Positions 4,602 to 5,709 of a stretch of 5,709 nt of DNA are shown one piece after another. The stretch's first letter is position 1; the number at the start of each line of letters is the position of its first letter. Below the pieces are notes generated by a model. The model saw only the letters and a program-made list of their open reading frames with translations, ran no database searches and had not been told where the DNA came from. The stretch covers positions 1 through 5,709 of the forward strand of contig JAAXQB010000019.1 in assembly GCA_012329085.1 (NCBI GenBank), written 5' to 3'. Origin of the DNA: Methanosarcinales archaeon (GTDB lineage Archaea; Halobacteriota; Methanosarcinia; Methanosarcinales; Methanosarcinaceae). Both the position numbers and the translations under genes were made by a program.

Positions 4602-5709
4602 ATGAAAATATCAATACAAAAATCAAAAATAAACGGTAAGATTATTGCACCATCATCTAAAAGTTACACACATAGAGCAATAACAATAGCTGCACTTTCT
4701 TCAAATTCAACAGTTATAAATCCACTCATATCAAAAGATACAGAAGCAACAATTGACGCATGCCGTGCATTTGGTGCAGATATCCAGAAAAAAGAAAATG
4801 AATTAATTATAAAAGGTGTCAAAGGAAAACCACAAATACCAGATAATGTAATTGATGTTAAAAACTCAGGAACAACTCTTAGAATTATGACTGCAATTTT
4901 TGCATTTGTAGATGGTGTTACAGTTTTAACAGGAGACAGTTCTATAATAAAAAGACCAAACAATCCATTACTTCTTGCATTGAATAATCTTGGAATTAAT
5001 GCATATTCCACACGAAATAATGGTTGTGCACCAATTATTGTAAATGGTGGCAAGATTAAATGCAATAAAATTAGTATTGACGGTTCAATTAGTTCTCAAT
5101 TCATTTCTGCACTTCTTATATCGTGTCCACTTATTAAAACAGAAAAACAAGAAATCATTACGATTAGCATCATAGGAGAATTAAAATCAAGGCCATATGT
5201 GGATATTACACTTGAATTACTCAATAATGTAGGTGCAAAAATTGAGGTAAAAGAAAAAGGAGATTTAAAATTTATAATTTCAACAAATCAAACATACCAT
5301 CTTAAAGAATACACTGTCCTAGGTGATTTTTCTTCTGCTTCTTATCTTCTTGCAGCAGGTGCTATGATAGAAAATTCAGATATAACTTTAAAGAATGTAT
5401 TTCCATCTAAACAAGGGGATGCTGAAATTATTAATATTCTAAAAAAGATGGGTGCAGATATTGTATGGGATTCTGAGGGTGGTATTGTAACTGTAAAATA
5501 TGCAGGTAAACTTCATGGAATAACAGTTGATGTTGGTAAAACTCCAGATCTTGTGCCAACTATTGCTGTGCTTGGGTGTGTTGCAGAAGGGACTACCATA
5601 ATAGAAAATGCGGCACATGTTAGACTTAAAGAGACAGATAGATTGCATGCAATGGCAGTTGAATTAAAAAAGATGGGTGTGGATATAACAGAAGAATTAG
5701 ACAAACTAA
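4602..5709 (+). CDS. aroA: 3-phosphoshikimate 1-carboxyvinyltransferase (EPSP synthase), 3' end missing
   Basis: Joins shikimate 3-phosphate and phosphoenolpyruvate to give EPSP, the sixth step of the shikimate pathway to chorismate and aromatic amino acids. The frame is open from ATG 4602 to the right edge (369 codons plus 1 nt); family members are about 420-430 residues, so roughly 50-60 C-terminal residues lie outside. Seen: PSSKSYTHRA (17-26) with the substrate-binding Lys20-Ser21; NSGTTLRIMTA (88-98); TGD then KRPNNPLLLAL (110-127), with the conserved Arg118 but Ile at the usual SLR arginine; SSQFISALL (164-172); SRPYVD (196-201); GDFSSASYLLAAG (241-253); TPDLVPTIAVL (314-324) with catalytic-type Asp316; and RLKETDRLHAMAVELKKMG (341-359) with Glu344 and Arg347. 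The visible active-site residues are intact. It follows thyA by 4 nt, so it is probably the second gene of an operon that may continue beyond the window. Base composition matches the neighbouring genes. Confidence 0.95.
   Translation, partial: MKISIQKSKINGKIIAPSSKSYTHRAITIAALSSNSTVINPLISKDTEATIDACRAFGADIQKKENELIIKGVKGKPQIPDNVIDVKNSGTTLRIMTAIFAFVDGVTVLTGDSSIIKRPNNPLLLALNNLGINAYSTRNNGCAPIIVNGGKIKCNKISIDGSISSQFISALLISCPLIKTEKQEIITISIIGELKSRPYVDITLELLNNVGAKIEVKEKGDLKFIISTNQTYHLKEYTVLGDFSSASYLLAAGAMIENSDITLKNVFPSKQGDAEIINILKKMGADIVWDSEGGIVTVKYAGKLHGITVDVGKTPDLVPTIAVLGCVAEGTTIIENAAHVRLKETDRLHAMAVELKKMGVDITEELDKL

Noticed and set aside
4664..5065. Minus-strand open frames opposite aroA and thyA (also 4169-4405 and 5439-5704)
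   Set aside because: Each is antisense to a conserved enzyme with visible active-site motifs and shows no domain of its own.

Overview
This is a very AT-rich archaeal window. The archaeal assignment rests on four things seen in the sequence: a type IV pilin start with the archaeal VSPIIATL signature, a short thymidylate synthase of the methanogen type (216 residues, APCMI active site), TATA boxes about 25-28 nt upstream of three start codons, and little or no Shine-Dalgarno sequence at those starts. A methanogen or a related euryarchaeon is the best guess. I cannot name the genus.

Layout. (1) Positions 1-131, minus strand, hold the N-terminus of a type IV pilin-like protein that runs off the left edge. 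(2) Positions 132-903 are a long AT-rich intergenic region. It holds the pilin promoter, a cluster of stem-loops (444-566) and, just before the next gene, the promoter of a secreted protease. (3) Positions 904-2904, plus strand, encode a 666-residue secreted subtilisin-like serine protease with an intact Asp/His/Ser triad and a two-part C-terminal extension. (4) Positions 2905-3946 are about 1 kb without a convincing gene. They hold two more stem-loop clusters of the same family (3083-3263 and 3339-3470), a diverged cluster that reads best in the opposite orientation (3625-3732), and a looser inverted repeat (3831-3880). (5) Positions 3947-5709, plus strand, hold a tight two-gene operon: thymidylate synthase followed 4 nt later by EPSP synthase (aroA), which is cut by the right edge.

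The most unusual feature is the family of intergenic mosaic repeats. A 10-bp GAA-capped hairpin alternates with a smaller TTT-capped hairpin at an exact 50-nt period. Five copies of the large hairpin are identical, and two variant copies differ from each other only by an exact base-pair swap. The arrays share a left-end hairpin and a right-end sequence, so they look like a modular element resembling bacterial REP/BIME arrays rather than a CRISPR. All clusters lie outside genes, and on both sides of the protease gene. Their function is unknown.

The genes do not form one pathway. The pilin and the protease act at the cell surface or outside the cell. The thymidylate synthase and EPSP synthase are cytoplasmic housekeeping enzymes (dTMP synthesis and the shikimate pathway) that are probably co-transcribed.
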